A stretch of DNA of 64,000 nt from Polaromonas sp. (GTDB lineage: Bacteria; Pseudomonadota; Gammaproteobacteria; Burkholderiales; Burkholderiaceae_C): NCBI GenBank assembly GCA_013297865.1, contig JAAFIP010000004.1:62001-126000 (forward strand). The letters are read 5' to 3'. Positions within the stretch are counted from its first letter, which is position 1; each line of letters opens with the position of its first letter. Position numbers and translations under genes: made by a program. Positions 1-8,235 of this stretch are shown one piece after another. Under the pieces are notes generated by a model. The model was not told where the DNA came from, ran no database searches, and saw only the letters and a list, made by a program, of their open reading frames with translations.

Positions 1-378
1 AATGCCCGGCTGCGGGTTATTCGAATAATAGACCGCATATTTATCCTTGAAAATGTAACTTGAGCCAGATACTGATTGAAAGGTTGCTGCATCGGCCCCC
101 GTTAGCTTATTCGCACCGCTAAACACACTGTCTTTGTCTCGTCCGTAGGTATTGTTTTTGCAGACATCTGTTGAATCAGGGATCAATGCAAAACTTGCTG
201 CATCAGCGTTTACCAATCGTTTATCAGAATGAAATATGAAAAAAACCTTATCGCCTTCGACAGAAAATTTTGAAGTCATACATACTAATGAGTATGCGTT
301 TTGCGAAAATTGTAAAGCCCATATCGTTAAAAAATAAAGCAAGGACCTGATGTGGAATGAGGTTGATCTAGTTCTCAT
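1..378 (-). CDS. DKNYY-type secreted protein, N-terminal part (runs off left edge)
   Basis: The reverse strand reads open from an ATG at 378 to the window edge (126 codons, C-terminus missing). It begins with a basic stretch and a hydrophobic segment (about residues 11-30) followed by a Cys, which suggests a signal peptide or lipoprotein. The body has the spaced motifs DKVFF, GADAATFQ and KDKYAVYY that recall DKNYY-family repeats, in which each unit pairs a residue-number-like clause with an aromatic DK..YYY string. No enzymatic role is known for that family and none is proposed. The start overlaps the stop of the upstream Rieske gene by 11 bases, so the two may be translationally coupled. 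Codon use is more AT-rich than in its neighbours, which could mean it was acquired. Confidence 0.6.
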   Translation of the reverse strand, partial: MRTRSTSFHIRSLLYFLTIWALQFSQNAYSLVCMTSKFSVEGDKVFFIFHSDKRLVNADAASFALIPDSTDVCKNNTYGRDKDSVFSGANKLTGADAATFQSVSGSSYIFKDKYAVYYSNNPQPGI

Positions 379-1516
379 TTGACCCGCCCATCGCCCCCCG
401 ATACCAATGGTGAAAATGCTCCATGCCGTCCTCCATCGGGCTTTGGTAGGGGCCTGACTGCGAATCGCCGCGTGCCAGTAGAGCCTGGCGGCCGGCGTCC
501 ATGCGCAGGGCGATTTCGTCGTCTTCCACGCAGGTTTCCATGTAGGCGGCTTGCTGGGCTTCGATGAATTCGCGCTCGAAGGCGGCGATTTCTTCGGGGT
601 AGAAAAACTCCACCATGTTCAGCGTCTTCTGCGGGCCTTGCGGAAAGAGGGTGCTGACCACCAGCACATGCGGATACCACTCGACCATGATGTTGGGGTA
701 GAAGGTGAGCCAGATGGCGCCGTGCTTGGGCGGCTGGCCACCGCGGTAGTTGAGCACTGCGTCGTGCCAGCGCTGGTACACCTCGGTGCCGGGCTTGCCC
801 AGCTTGTCGGCCACACCCACGGTTTGCACGCTGTATTTGGGCTTGAGCTCCCAGCGCAGATCGTCAGTGGCCACAAACTGGCCCAGGCCGGGGTGGAAGG
901 GGCCTACGTGGTAGTCCTCCAGGTAGACCTCGATAAAGCTTTTCCAGTTGTAGTCGCAATGGTGGATGTGGGCGCGGTCAAACACGTAGCCGTCAAAGTT
1001 GAGCTCAGACAGGGCATGCATGTCGGCCAAGTCGGCATTGACGTCGGTATGGGGCGCGTCAAAGAGCAGGCCGTTCCAGTTTTGCAGCGGGTAGTTTTGC
1101 AGGTGCAGGCAGGGGTCTTGCGCAAAATGGGGCGCGCCAATGAGCGTGCCGGTGGGGTGCTTGCCTGAGACATCGTAGGTCCAGCGGTGCAGGGGGCAGA
1201 TGATGTTGCCTGCGGCAGCGTCGATACGGCCACGGCCCTTGAGCATCAAGGCCTGGCGGTGGCGGCAGACGTTGGAGATCAGCTCGATGCCCTTGGGCGT
1301 GTGCACCAGGGCGCGGCCCTCGCTCTCCTGGGGCAGGGTATGGTACTGGCCCACATGCGGCACCGACAGCTGGTGGCCGATATAGCGCGGGCTGCGGGCA
1401 AAAATGCGCTCCTGCTCAGCCGCAAAGGTGGAGGCGTCGAAATAGGAGGCCACGTCCAGCGGGCTGGTGGCCAGATGGTCGGGGGACAGGTGGGGCTGAA
1501 GACTTAAATCCGTCAT
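368..1516 (-). CDS. Rieske non-heme iron oxygenase, alpha subunit
   Basis: This 382-residue protein has the two parts of an aromatic-ring-hydroxylating oxygenase alpha subunit. The N-terminal Rieske [2Fe-2S] domain shows C84-x-H86 and C107-x2-H110. The catalytic domain shows EDYHVGPFH (D201, H203, H208), the usual start of the mononuclear iron site with its two His ligands. Acidic residues in the C-terminal third (VEDDE) could supply the carboxylate ligand. No beta subunit, ferredoxin or reductase lies beside it, so electrons must come from partners elsewhere. The substrate cannot be read from the sequence; relatives act on aromatic acids, quaternary amines or steroids. It is divergent from xseB, with 122 bases between them. 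Confidence 0.88.
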   Translation of the reverse strand: MTDLSLQPHLSPDHLATSPLDVASYFDASTFAAEQERIFARSPRYIGHQLSVPHVGQYHTLPQESEGRALVHTPKGIELISNVCRHRQALMLKGRGRIDAAAGNIICPLHRWTYDVSGKHPTGTLIGAPHFAQDPCLHLQNYPLQNWNGLLFDAPHTDVNADLADMHALSELNFDGYVFDRAHIHHCDYNWKSFIEVYLEDYHVGPFHPGLGQFVATDDLRWELKPKYSVQTVGVADKLGKPGTEVYQRWHDAVLNYRGGQPPKHGAIWLTFYPNIMVEWYPHVLVVSTLFPQGPQKTLNMVEFFYPEEIAAFEREFIEAQQAAYMETCVEDDEIALRMDAGRQALLARGDSQSGPYQSPMEDGMEHFHHWYRGAMGGSNEN

Positions 1517-1638
1517 GGGTAGACCTAAGACCTATATGAAAAAGTCGCCAGCGGGCCGCGGGGGCGCTCACCGGAAGACCGTATGGCAGGGAACGCGATT
1601 TTACCCGCCTACAATTGCGGTTTATATCCCTACAACGG

Positions 1639-1884
1639 ATGCCCATGCCCAAAGCCCCTGTTACTGCCCCTGCCAGCCTGACCTACGAAGCCGCCCTGCA
1701 AGAGCTGGAAGCCCTGGTGGCGCGCGTGGAGTCGGGCCAATTGCCGCTGGACGAGCTGCTGGTGGGCTACCAGCGCGGGGCCGAGCTGCTTAAGATCTGC
1801 CGCGACAGGCTGCAGGCGGTGGAGCAGCAGATCAAGGTGCTTGACGGAAAATCTGACGAGGCCAAGCCATGGACGCAAGAGTGA
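1639..1884 (+). CDS. xseB: Exodeoxyribonuclease VII small subunit
   Basis: The protein is about 81 residues and carries the family core [18 protein letters not shown], then [13 protein letters not shown]. It is the small subunit of exonuclease VII, which degrades single-stranded DNA together with XseA; xseA is not in the window. I chose the ATG at 1639 because conserved sequence starts shortly after it; an in-frame ATG at 1645 is equally possible, and an earlier non-ATG start at 1615 adds only unconserved residues. Its end overlaps the start of ispA by 16 bases. The order xseB-ispA-dxs is widespread in proteobacteria, which supports the call. Confidence 0.93.
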   Translation: MPMPKAPVTAPASLTYEAALQELEALVARVESGQLPLDELLVGYQRGAELLKICRDRLQAVEQQIKVLDGKSDEAKPWTQE

Positions 1885-2843
1885 GCAGGCTGCAGCCGCT
1901 GGATTTTGCTGCCTGGATGGCGGCCCATCTGCAGGCCGTGGAAGCGGCGCTGTCGCAGTGGGTGCCGGCGCAGGCCCCTGCGGGCCTGGGCGACGCCATG
2001 CGCTATGCGGTGCTGGACGGTGGCAAACGGCTGCGGCCTTTGCTGGTACTGGCGGCATGCGAGTCTATTCAGGGTGAGGGGGCTGGAGTTGGTAGTGAGG
2101 CGGCTCTGCGTGCTGGTAACGAGGCGGCCCTGCGAGCCAGTAACGATGCAGCCCTGCGAGCCGCGTGCTCTGTCGAGCTGATCCACGCCTACAGCCTGGT
2201 GCACGACGACATGCCCTGCATGGACAACGATATTTTGCGCCGAGGCAAGCCCACGGTGCATGTGAAGTTTGGCCAGGCCCAGGCCTTGCTGGCGGGCGAT
2301 GCGCTGCAGGCGCTGGCGTTTGAATTGCTCACGCCTGTGGATGGCAGCGTGAGCGCAGCCGTCCAGGCGCGGCTGTGTGCGCTGCTGGCGCGGGCCGCAG
2401 GCGAGGCGGGCATGGCAGGCGGCCAGGCGATTGATCTGGCCAGTGTGGGCGTGAAGCTCAATGAAGACCAGCTGCGCCAGATGCATCGCCTGAAAACCGG
2501 CGCCCTGCTGCAGGCCAGCGTGGCCATGGGTGCTGCCTGCGCAGCAGCCAGCGCGGCGCAAAGCCAGGCGCTGGCAGACTACGGCGCAGCCATTGGCCTG
2601 GCTTTTCAGGTGGTGGACGACATTCTGGACGTGGTGGCTGACTCGGCCACCCTGGGCAAGACAGCGGGTAAAGACGCTGACCATGATAAGCCCACCTATG
2701 TCTCGCTCATGGGGCTGCAGAGCGCGCGCGCCTATGCGCAGACCCTATACACCCAGGCGCTGGATGCTTTGGAGCGCAGCGGCCTGGCCGATACCCGCGC
2801 ATTGCAGGCGCTGGCCGACATGGTGGTCAAACGCAGCAGCTAG
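1869..2843 (+). CDS. ispA: Farnesyl diphosphate synthase (geranyltranstransferase)
   Basis: This is a class I polyprenyl synthase that condenses isopentenyl and allylic diphosphates to farnesyl diphosphate in the cytoplasm. The first Asp-rich motif is DDMPCMDND (from residue 113) and the second is DDILD (250-254). At 324 residues it is about 25 longer than usual for IspA. The excess sits at residues 70-100, where an 8-residue unit is tandemly repeated ([24 protein letters not shown]) just before the first catalytic helix. It overlaps xseB and is followed after 90 bases by dxs, which supplies its precursor pathway; a dispersed repeat occupies that gap. Confidence 0.95.
   Translation: MDARVSRLQPLDFAAWMAAHLQAVEAALSQWVPAQAPAGLGDAMRYAVLDGGKRLRPLLVLAACESIQGEGAGVGSEAALRAGNEAALRASNDAALRAACSVELIHAYSLVHDDMPCMDNDILRRGKPTVHVKFGQAQALLAGDALQALAFELLTPVDGSVSAAVQARLCALLARAAGEAGMAGGQAIDLASVGVKLNEDQLRQMHRLKTGALLQASVAMGAACAAASAAQSQALADYGAAIGLAFQVVDDILDVVADSATLGKTAGKDADHDKPTYVSLMGLQSARAYAQTLYTQALDALERSGLADTRALQALADMVVKRSS
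2097..2168 (+). repeat. 24-bp tandem repeat x3 inside ispA
   Basis: Three consecutive 24-base units (starts 2097, 2121, 2145) encode [16 protein letters not shown] and DAALRAAC. The third unit is probably the ancestral sequence, because it leads directly into the conserved [14 protein letters not shown] region. The first two look like in-frame duplications that lengthen a surface segment. Confidence 0.8.
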
Positions 2844-2875
2844 GCACATGTGGAACCCTCTTTTTTAATATGTTT

Positions 2876-2930
2876 TAGGCCTCCAGCCCAATAGAATATC
2901 GCGGGAGCAGCTATAAAATAAGTAGCATTA
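2876..2930 (+). repeat. Dispersed ~50-bp repeat, copy 1 (ispA-dxs gap)
   Basis: A copy of the AATATCGCGGGAGCAGCTAT repeat (27-base core 2888-2914) fills most of the gap between ispA and dxs. It is preceded by a GC-rich CCTCCAGCCC segment and followed by an AT-rich tail with AGTAGC, the layout shared by most copies. It ends only a few bases before the dxs start and may lie in the dxs leader. Confidence 0.9.
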
Positions 2931-2933
2931 AGT

Positions 2934-4799
2934 ATGACCATTCTCTCCACCATCAACTCCCCTGCCGACCTGCGTGCGCTGCCGCGCGCCCAGCTGAAAA
3001 CGCTGGCTGATGAACTGCGCGACTATGTGCTGCAGTCTGTCTCCAAAACCGGCGGCCACCTGAGCTCTAACCTGGGCACGGTGGAGCTCACCGTCGCCTT
3101 GCATGCCGTGTTCAACACGCCGCACGACCGCCTGGTGTGGGACGTGGGCCACCAAACCTATCCGCACAAAATCCTCACCGGCCGCCGCGACCAGATGCAC
3201 ACCCTGCGCCAGTTGGGCGGCATCAGCGGCTTTCCGCGCCGCCCCGAGAGCGAGTACGACACCTTCGGCACAGCACACTCGTCCACCTCCATCTCCGCTG
3301 CGCTGGGCATGGCCGTGGGCGCGCGCACCAAGGGCGAGCAGCGCCATGCGGTGGCCATCATCGGCGACGGTGCGATGACTGCGGGCATGGCTTTTGAGGC
3401 GCTCAACAACGGCGGCGTGCAGCCCGGTCTGCCGCTGCTAGTGGTGCTTAACGACAACGACATGAGCATCAGCCCGCCCGTGGGCGCGCTCAACCGCTAT
3501 CTGGCCCAGCTGATGAGCGGGCAGTTTTATTCCGCAGCCCGCAACGTGGGCAAGTCGGTGCTCAAGGTAGCGCCGCCGCTGTTTGAGCTGGCCAAGCGCT
3601 TTGAAGAAAACGCCAAGAGCATGGTCGTGCCCGCCACGCTGTTTGAAAAGTTCGGTTTCAACTATGTGGGGCCGATCGATGGCCATGATCTTGATTCGCT
3701 GATCCCCACGCTGGAGAACGTGCGCAACCTGATGGCCCATGGCGCAGGCCCGCAGTTCCTGCATGTGGTGACCAAAAAAGGTCAGGGCTACAAGCTTGCC
3801 GAGGCAGACCCGGTGGGCTACCACGGCCCGGGCAAGTTTGACCCTGCTGTCGGCATCGTCAAGCCCACCACCCAACCCAAGCAGACTTTCACCCAGGTGT
3901 TTGGCAACTGGCTGTGCGACATGGCCGCAGCGGACGAGCGCCTGGTGGGCATCACCCCGGCCATGCGCGAAGGCTCGGGCCTGGTGGAGTTTGAAAAGCG
4001 TTTTCCTGCGCGCTACCACGACGTGGGCATTGCCGAGCAGCATGCGGTCACCTTCGCTGCAGGCCTGGCCTGTGAAGGCCTCAAGCCCGTGGTCGCCATC
4101 TACAGCACCTTTTTGCAGCGCGGCTACGACCAGCTGATCCACGATGTAGCCATCCAAAACCTGCCAGTGGTTTTTGCGCTCGACCGCGCAGGCTTGGTGG
4201 GCGCAGACGGCGCCACGCACGCAGGCGCATACGACATCGCCTACCTGCGCTGTATCCCCAACATCAGCGTGGCCTGCCCGGCAGACGAGGCAGAGTGCCG
4301 CGCATTGCTGACCACCGCCTTCCAGCAAAACCACAGCGTGGCCGTGCGTTACCCGCGCGGTGCGGGCGCGGGCGTGGCTTGCGGCAGCGACCTGACACCT
4401 TTGCCCTTTGGCAAGGGCGAGGTGAGGCGCATGTCGACAGGCAAAAAAATCGCCATCTTGAGCTTTGGCACCATGCTGTACCCGGCACTGGCCGCTGCCG
4501 AGCAGCTCGATGCCACGGTGGTCAACATGCGCTGGGCCAAGCCGCTGGATACTGCGCTGCTGCAAGAGATCGCGTCCAGCCACGACTGCCTGGTCACTCT
4601 GGAAGAAGGCTGCCTGATGGGCGGCGCAGGCTCGGCCGTGCTGGAGGCTTTGCAAACTTTGCAGTTGCAGACTCCTGTGTTGCAGCTGGGCTTGCCCGAC
4701 ACCTTCATCGAGCACGGAGACCCTGCCAAGCTGCTGGCACTGCAGGGCCTGGATGCAGCGGGCATCGAAGCGTCGATCAGGCAGCGCTTTGCGGCGTGA
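2934..4799 (+). CDS. dxs: 1-deoxy-D-xylulose-5-phosphate synthase
   Basis: Dxs is a thiamine-diphosphate enzyme that joins pyruvate and glyceraldehyde 3-phosphate in the first step of the MEP pathway to isoprenoids. The 621-residue length is normal. Visible signatures are GGHLSSNLG (His42), the TPP/Mg motif beginning GDGAMTAG, the central IDGHD, and the pyrimidine-domain [12 protein letters not shown] and RAGLVGADG. It follows ispA in the same orientation. The start ATG lies directly after the dispersed repeat, with no strong ribosome-binding site beyond AAGT. Confidence 0.97.
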   Translation: MTILSTINSPADLRALPRAQLKTLADELRDYVLQSVSKTGGHLSSNLGTVELTVALHAVFNTPHDRLVWDVGHQTYPHKILTGRRDQMHTLRQLGGISGFPRRPESEYDTFGTAHSSTSISAALGMAVGARTKGEQRHAVAIIGDGAMTAGMAFEALNNGGVQPGLPLLVVLNDNDMSISPPVGALNRYLAQLMSGQFYSAARNVGKSVLKVAPPLFELAKRFEENAKSMVVPATLFEKFGFNYVGPIDGHDLDSLIPTLENVRNLMAHGAGPQFLHVVTKKGQGYKLAEADPVGYHGPGKFDPAVGIVKPTTQPKQTFTQVFGNWLCDMAAADERLVGITPAMREGSGLVEFEKRFPARYHDVGIAEQHAVTFAAGLACEGLKPVVAIYSTFLQRGYDQLIHDVAIQNLPVVFALDRAGLVGADGATHAGAYDIAYLRCIPNISVACPADEAECRALLTTAFQQNHSVAVRYPRGAGAGVACGSDLTPLPFGKGEVRRMSTGKKIAILSFGTMLYPALAAAEQLDATVVNMRWAKPLDTALLQEIASSHDCLVTLEEGCLMGGAGSAVLEALQTLQLQTPVLQLGLPDTFIEHGDPAKLLALQGLDAAGIEASIRQRFAA

Positions 4800-4836
4800 T
4801 AACTGCCGCAGCACAGCGCGTCACACTTCCTTGCAG

Positions 4837-4858
4837 AAGCCTGAAGCCACAGGCTTTG
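4837..4858 (+). terminator. Possible terminator after dxs
   Basis: A 7-bp stem (AAGCCTG / CAGGCTT, loop AAGCCA) lies 38 bases after the dxs stop. Only a short T run follows, so termination would be weak. Confidence 0.35.
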
Positions 4859-5021
4859 TAAGGCCATCTCAAGGGTAAACCCCCGGGGTTGCATAGAGGT
4901 GCACTTCCTAAAATCACAATTGACTAAAACAAGTCCTCACCCAAGGCGCATCACGCCAGCAAGTGGGTTGTTCAACCGGGCTGCCAGCCTATCACCTGCA
5001 GCCCAAACGGAGATAGACAAG

Positions 5022-6101
5022 ATGGATCGTCGTTCCCTTATTAAAAACGCTGGCATTGCTGGCGTACTGGCCGCTGGTGTAGCACCTGCTGTGCATGCCC
5101 AGGCCGCAGTGCGCTGGCGTCTGTCGTCAAGCTTCCCCAAAGCGCTTGACACAATTTACGGCGCTGCAGAAGTGTTTTCCAAGGCTGTCAAGGCCATGTC
5201 GGGTGGCAAGTTTGAAATCTCGGTGCACGCTGCTGGCGAGATCACGCCACCGTTCGGCGTGGTCGATGCAGTGCAGCAGGGCTCGGTCGAGATGGCCCAC
5301 ACCGCCCCTTACTACTTCTTCGGCAAGAACGAAGCTTTTGCACTGGGCTGCGCTATTCCGTTTGGCCTGAACAGCCGCCAGATGTCTGCCTGGATGTATG
5401 AGGGCAACGGCATGAAGCTGATGCGCGAGTTCTACGCCAAGTACAACATCGTCAACTTCGTCGGTGGCAACACGGGCGCGCAGATGGGTGGCTGGTATCG
5501 CAAAGAGATCAAGAACATCAACGACATCAAGGGCCTGAAAATGCGTATCGGCGGCTTCGCCGGCAAAGTGCTCGAGCGTATCGGCGGTGTACCGCAAAAC
5601 ATTCCTGGCGGCGAGATCTACTCGGCGCTGGAAAAAGGCACGATTGACGCTGCCGAGTGGGTAGGCCCGTACGATGACCAGAAGCTGGGCTTCAACAAGG
5701 TCGCTCCGTTCTACTACTACCCAGGCTGGTGGGAAGGCGGTCCACAGCTGGACTTCTTCATCAACGACAAGGCCTTCAACGCGTTGTCCGCAGAAAACAA
5801 AGCCATCGTGGAAGCTGCTGCTGCGCAAGCCGCCAGCGACATGCAGGCCAAGTACGACGGCCGCAACCCAACCGCGCTCAAGCAGTTGGTAGGCTCTGGC
5901 ACCAAGCTGCGTCCGTTCTCCAACGACGTGCTCAGCGCAGCGTTCAAAGAGTCGATGGCACTGTACAGCGAGCTGTCCGGCAAGAACGAAGACTGGAAGA
6001 AAATCTACGCCGACTACAGCAAGTTCCGCGCGGATGCCAACCTGTGGTTCCGCTTCACCGAAGCCAAGTTCGATACTTTCATGCAGGCACAGAAACTGTA
6101 A
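5022..6101 (+). CDS. TRAP transporter substrate-binding protein, TakP (2-oxo acid) type
   Basis: This is a 359-residue periplasmic DctP-family receptor. The start at 5022 follows a GGAGATAGACAAG ribosome-binding site; an in-frame ORF extends upstream but is not signal-like. The N-terminus MDRRSLIKN then a hydrophobic segment to HAQA is a Tat-like signal peptide. The body has MRIGGFAGKVLE and the string EWVGPYDDQKLGF, typical of the TakP branch that binds 2-oxo acids, often with a metal ion. Its membrane partners lie downstream at 7641 and 8236 but are separated from it by a strong terminator and an antisense gene, so it may be transcribed apart from them. Confidence 0.9.
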   Translation: MDRRSLIKNAGIAGVLAAGVAPAVHAQAAVRWRLSSSFPKALDTIYGAAEVFSKAVKAMSGGKFEISVHAAGEITPPFGVVDAVQQGSVEMAHTAPYYFFGKNEAFALGCAIPFGLNSRQMSAWMYEGNGMKLMREFYAKYNIVNFVGGNTGAQMGGWYRKEIKNINDIKGLKMRIGGFAGKVLERIGGVPQNIPGGEIYSALEKGTIDAAEWVGPYDDQKLGFNKVAPFYYYPGWWEGGPQLDFFINDKAFNALSAENKAIVEAAAAQAASDMQAKYDGRNPTALKQLVGSGTKLRPFSNDVLSAAFKESMALYSELSGKNEDWKKIYADYSKFRADANLWFRFTEAKFDTFMQAQKL

Positions 6102-6125
6102 TCTGCAGATTGCCGCTGTCACACC

Positions 6126-6150
6126 AAAGCCGCCTTCGGGCGGCTTTTTT
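6126..6150 (+). terminator. Rho-independent terminator after the TRAP receptor gene
   Basis: The stem GCCGCC / GGCGGC with a TTCG tetraloop is followed by six T. It stands 25 bases after the receptor stop codon, and the A-rich left flank could make it work for the converging gene as well. Confidence 0.9.
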
Positions 6151-6185
6151 CATGGGGCTGAGCGCCGCGGTGTTGGCAATAACAC

Positions 6186-7439
6186 TCACACCGCGCAGGT
6201 GCGAAAGCCCCAGAAGCCCAGGTCGATGTCGGCTGGTGCAAAGCCGCGAAAAGTGGGCTGCTTCATGCGCATGCGTGTGGCAAACGAGCCACCGCGCAGC
6301 ACCTTGCAGTGTTCGAAGGTTTTGGTGCTGTAGTTGGCCCATGGCCCGGCGACGAATCCTGGGTAAGGGCGAAAGGTATTGCTGGTCCATTCCCACACAT
6401 CGCCCCAGCGAAAGCCCATGCCCTGTGCCTTGTGCGCCGCAATCTCCCACTCCACTTCGGTAGGCAAACGCCGCCCCGCCCACTGCGCATAGGCCTGCGC
6501 CTCATACCAGGTGACATGCATGGCGCTGGCGGCACCTGCAGCGCGCTGCGTGATGCCAAAGCGGGTCTGCAGCACCGCGCCGCTGGCCACGCCAATCTGC
6601 TCGACATAGCGCGGCCCGCGGCGGCCCTCTTTGTTGGCCGTCTCCTGCAGCCATTCCCAGCCACGCGGTGACCAGTGCGCCACGTCGTCATAGCCGCCAT
6701 CGTCGATGAACTCGACAAACTGCGCCCAGCTTACAGGCTGCGCGTCGATTTCAAACTCGGGCACTTGCACGCTGTGGGCCGGGCGTTCGTTGTCCCAGGC
6801 AAAGCCGCTGGCGGGCGCGCCCAGCTGCCAGCGCATGGCCGGCATGCACAGAGGCTCGCGCAGGCGCAGCACCGGGCTGGCGGGTATCTGCAGACGCAGG
6901 CCCAGGGCCTGGGCCATGACAATGAACTGCTCGCCTATCTGGTCTTCCCGCGACAGGGCCATGCGAAAAAAATACAAAGCTTCATCGCTGTCTTCAACTT
7001 TTTCCAGCAGCTCCAAAGTCGTTTCCAGAGTTTCCAGAAGATACGATTTGATGGTGCCCAGCTCGGGATAGCTTTGCACCCAGCGCTCGGAGCGCGTGGT
7101 CAACGCAGGGTTGAAGCAGGCGTCCGCTAGCGGCTCGATCGAGGCCAGGCGCACTGGCTGGGCCGGGCATGCAGAGCCCAGCGCGCGCTGGGTATTGCGC
7201 CCAATCCACCATTCCTGAAACCAGCCCACATGGCCCAGCAACCACAGCGGTGGCAGCGCGGCAGGCACCCGCGGCACACTCATGTCATCGGCAAAGCGCA
7301 GGTCGGGCACGGTTTTTTCAAACTGGCCCATCAGGTGCAGGGTATGGTTGCGTGCATCCATCAGCGCCAGTGACAGCACATCATGCCCCGCGCTGCGCAT
7401 GGCTGGCGAGTCAATGGATGAGGTCATGTGGGTTTGCAT
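6186..7439 (-). CDS. EgtB/SenA-like protein with an altered iron site
   Basis: The protein (about 417 residues) has the two-domain plan of EgtB and selenoneine synthase SenA: a DinB-like helical bundle followed by a formylglycine-generating-enzyme-like (FGE-sulfatase) domain ending in VLRGGSFATR and GFRTCAV. Those enzymes join a sulfur or selenium donor to hercynine using a non-heme iron held by three His. Here the first His is present (LLGHVGWF, His70), but the usual HExxH-like segment reads SREDQIGEQ, with Arg164 and Ile168 where the two His are expected. It may be inactive or do something else. The start is uncertain: ATG at 7439 or 7427, neither with a clear ribosome-binding site. No senB or senC homologue is nearby. 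It lies antisense between TRAP genes. Confidence 0.75.
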   Translation of the reverse strand: MQTHMTSSIDSPAMRSAGHDVLSLALMDARNHTLHLMGQFEKTVPDLRFADDMSVPRVPAALPPLWLLGHVGWFQEWWIGRNTQRALGSACPAQPVRLASIEPLADACFNPALTTRSERWVQSYPELGTIKSYLLETLETTLELLEKVEDSDEALYFFRMALSREDQIGEQFIVMAQALGLRLQIPASPVLRLREPLCMPAMRWQLGAPASGFAWDNERPAHSVQVPEFEIDAQPVSWAQFVEFIDDGGYDDVAHWSPRGWEWLQETANKEGRRGPRYVEQIGVASGAVLQTRFGITQRAAGAASAMHVTWYEAQAYAQWAGRRLPTEVEWEIAAHKAQGMGFRWGDVWEWTSNTFRPYPGFVAGPWANYSTKTFEHCKVLRGGSFATRMRMKQPTFRGFAPADIDLGFWGFRTCAV

Positions 7440-7640
7440 GTGCTGCGCAAAAAGCAATCAGCATTATGGACTGCATCAAGCGACAGCTCCCAGTGCTGCT
7501 TGAAATTTACCAACAGCTGCGGCATGCTTTCATAAAGTGCGGAATCTACGGGTTAACCCGATAATTTCCCGTCAGGCTTTTGCCAGAGCATGGGCGACAC
7601 TGTTTGCGACAATACATGGGTACCAAACTGGAGCTGCGCA

Positions 7641-8180
7641 ATGTCTGTACTACTGAAATTCGCCCTGGCGGTGGACTGGATCAACGAACGCTTTAGCAAG
7701 CTGGCGGCGTGGGCCGTGTTCATCTCGGCCATGATCTGCGCAGGCAATGCCTTCATCCGCTACGGCCTGGACATGAGCTCCAACGGCTGGCTGGAGATTC
7801 AGTGGTATCTGTTTGCCGTCACTGTCATGCTGGGCGCACCCTTTGTGCTCAAGGTCAACGAGCATGTGCGCGTGGACCTGATCTACGGCAAGCTCAAAGG
7901 CAATGGGCCGGTCTACATCGACCTGTTTGGCCTGGTGTTTTTTCTGCTGCCGGTAGTTGGGCTGATGTTCTACATGTGCGTGCCGTATTTTTACCAGGCT
8001 TTCCTGTCCAAGGAAATGAGCCAGAACGCTGGTGGCCTGATCCGCTGGCCTGCGATCTTGACCCTGCCGGTGGGCTTTGGCCTGCTGCTGCTGCAAGGCG
8101 TCTCCGAGATCATCAAGCGTGTGGCCTATCTGGCGGGCAAGTACGAGATGAACACCCACTACGAAAAACCGATTCAGTAA
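7641..8180 (+). CDS. TRAP transporter small permease (DctQ)
   Basis: This is a 179-residue membrane protein with about four hydrophobic segments and the DctQ pattern (NAFIRYGL, LEIQWYLFAVTVMLGAPF, NEHVRVDLIYG). It forms the membrane complex with the large permease that follows 55 bases later, taking substrate from the receptor encoded at 5022. The start at 7641 follows GGAG; the ORF upstream of it has no membrane or signal features. The length is near the family norm. Confidence 0.92.
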   Translation: MSVLLKFALAVDWINERFSKLAAWAVFISAMICAGNAFIRYGLDMSSNGWLEIQWYLFAVTVMLGAPFVLKVNEHVRVDLIYGKLKGNGPVYIDLFGLVFFLLPVVGLMFYMCVPYFYQAFLSKEMSQNAGGLIRWPAILTLPVGFGLLLLQGVSEIIKRVAYLAGKYEMNTHYEKPIQ

Positions 8181-8235
8181 GCCTGTGTGCCACTGACCAC
8201 TCCCTATCCTTCACTTAATTCGAATAGAGCACACA

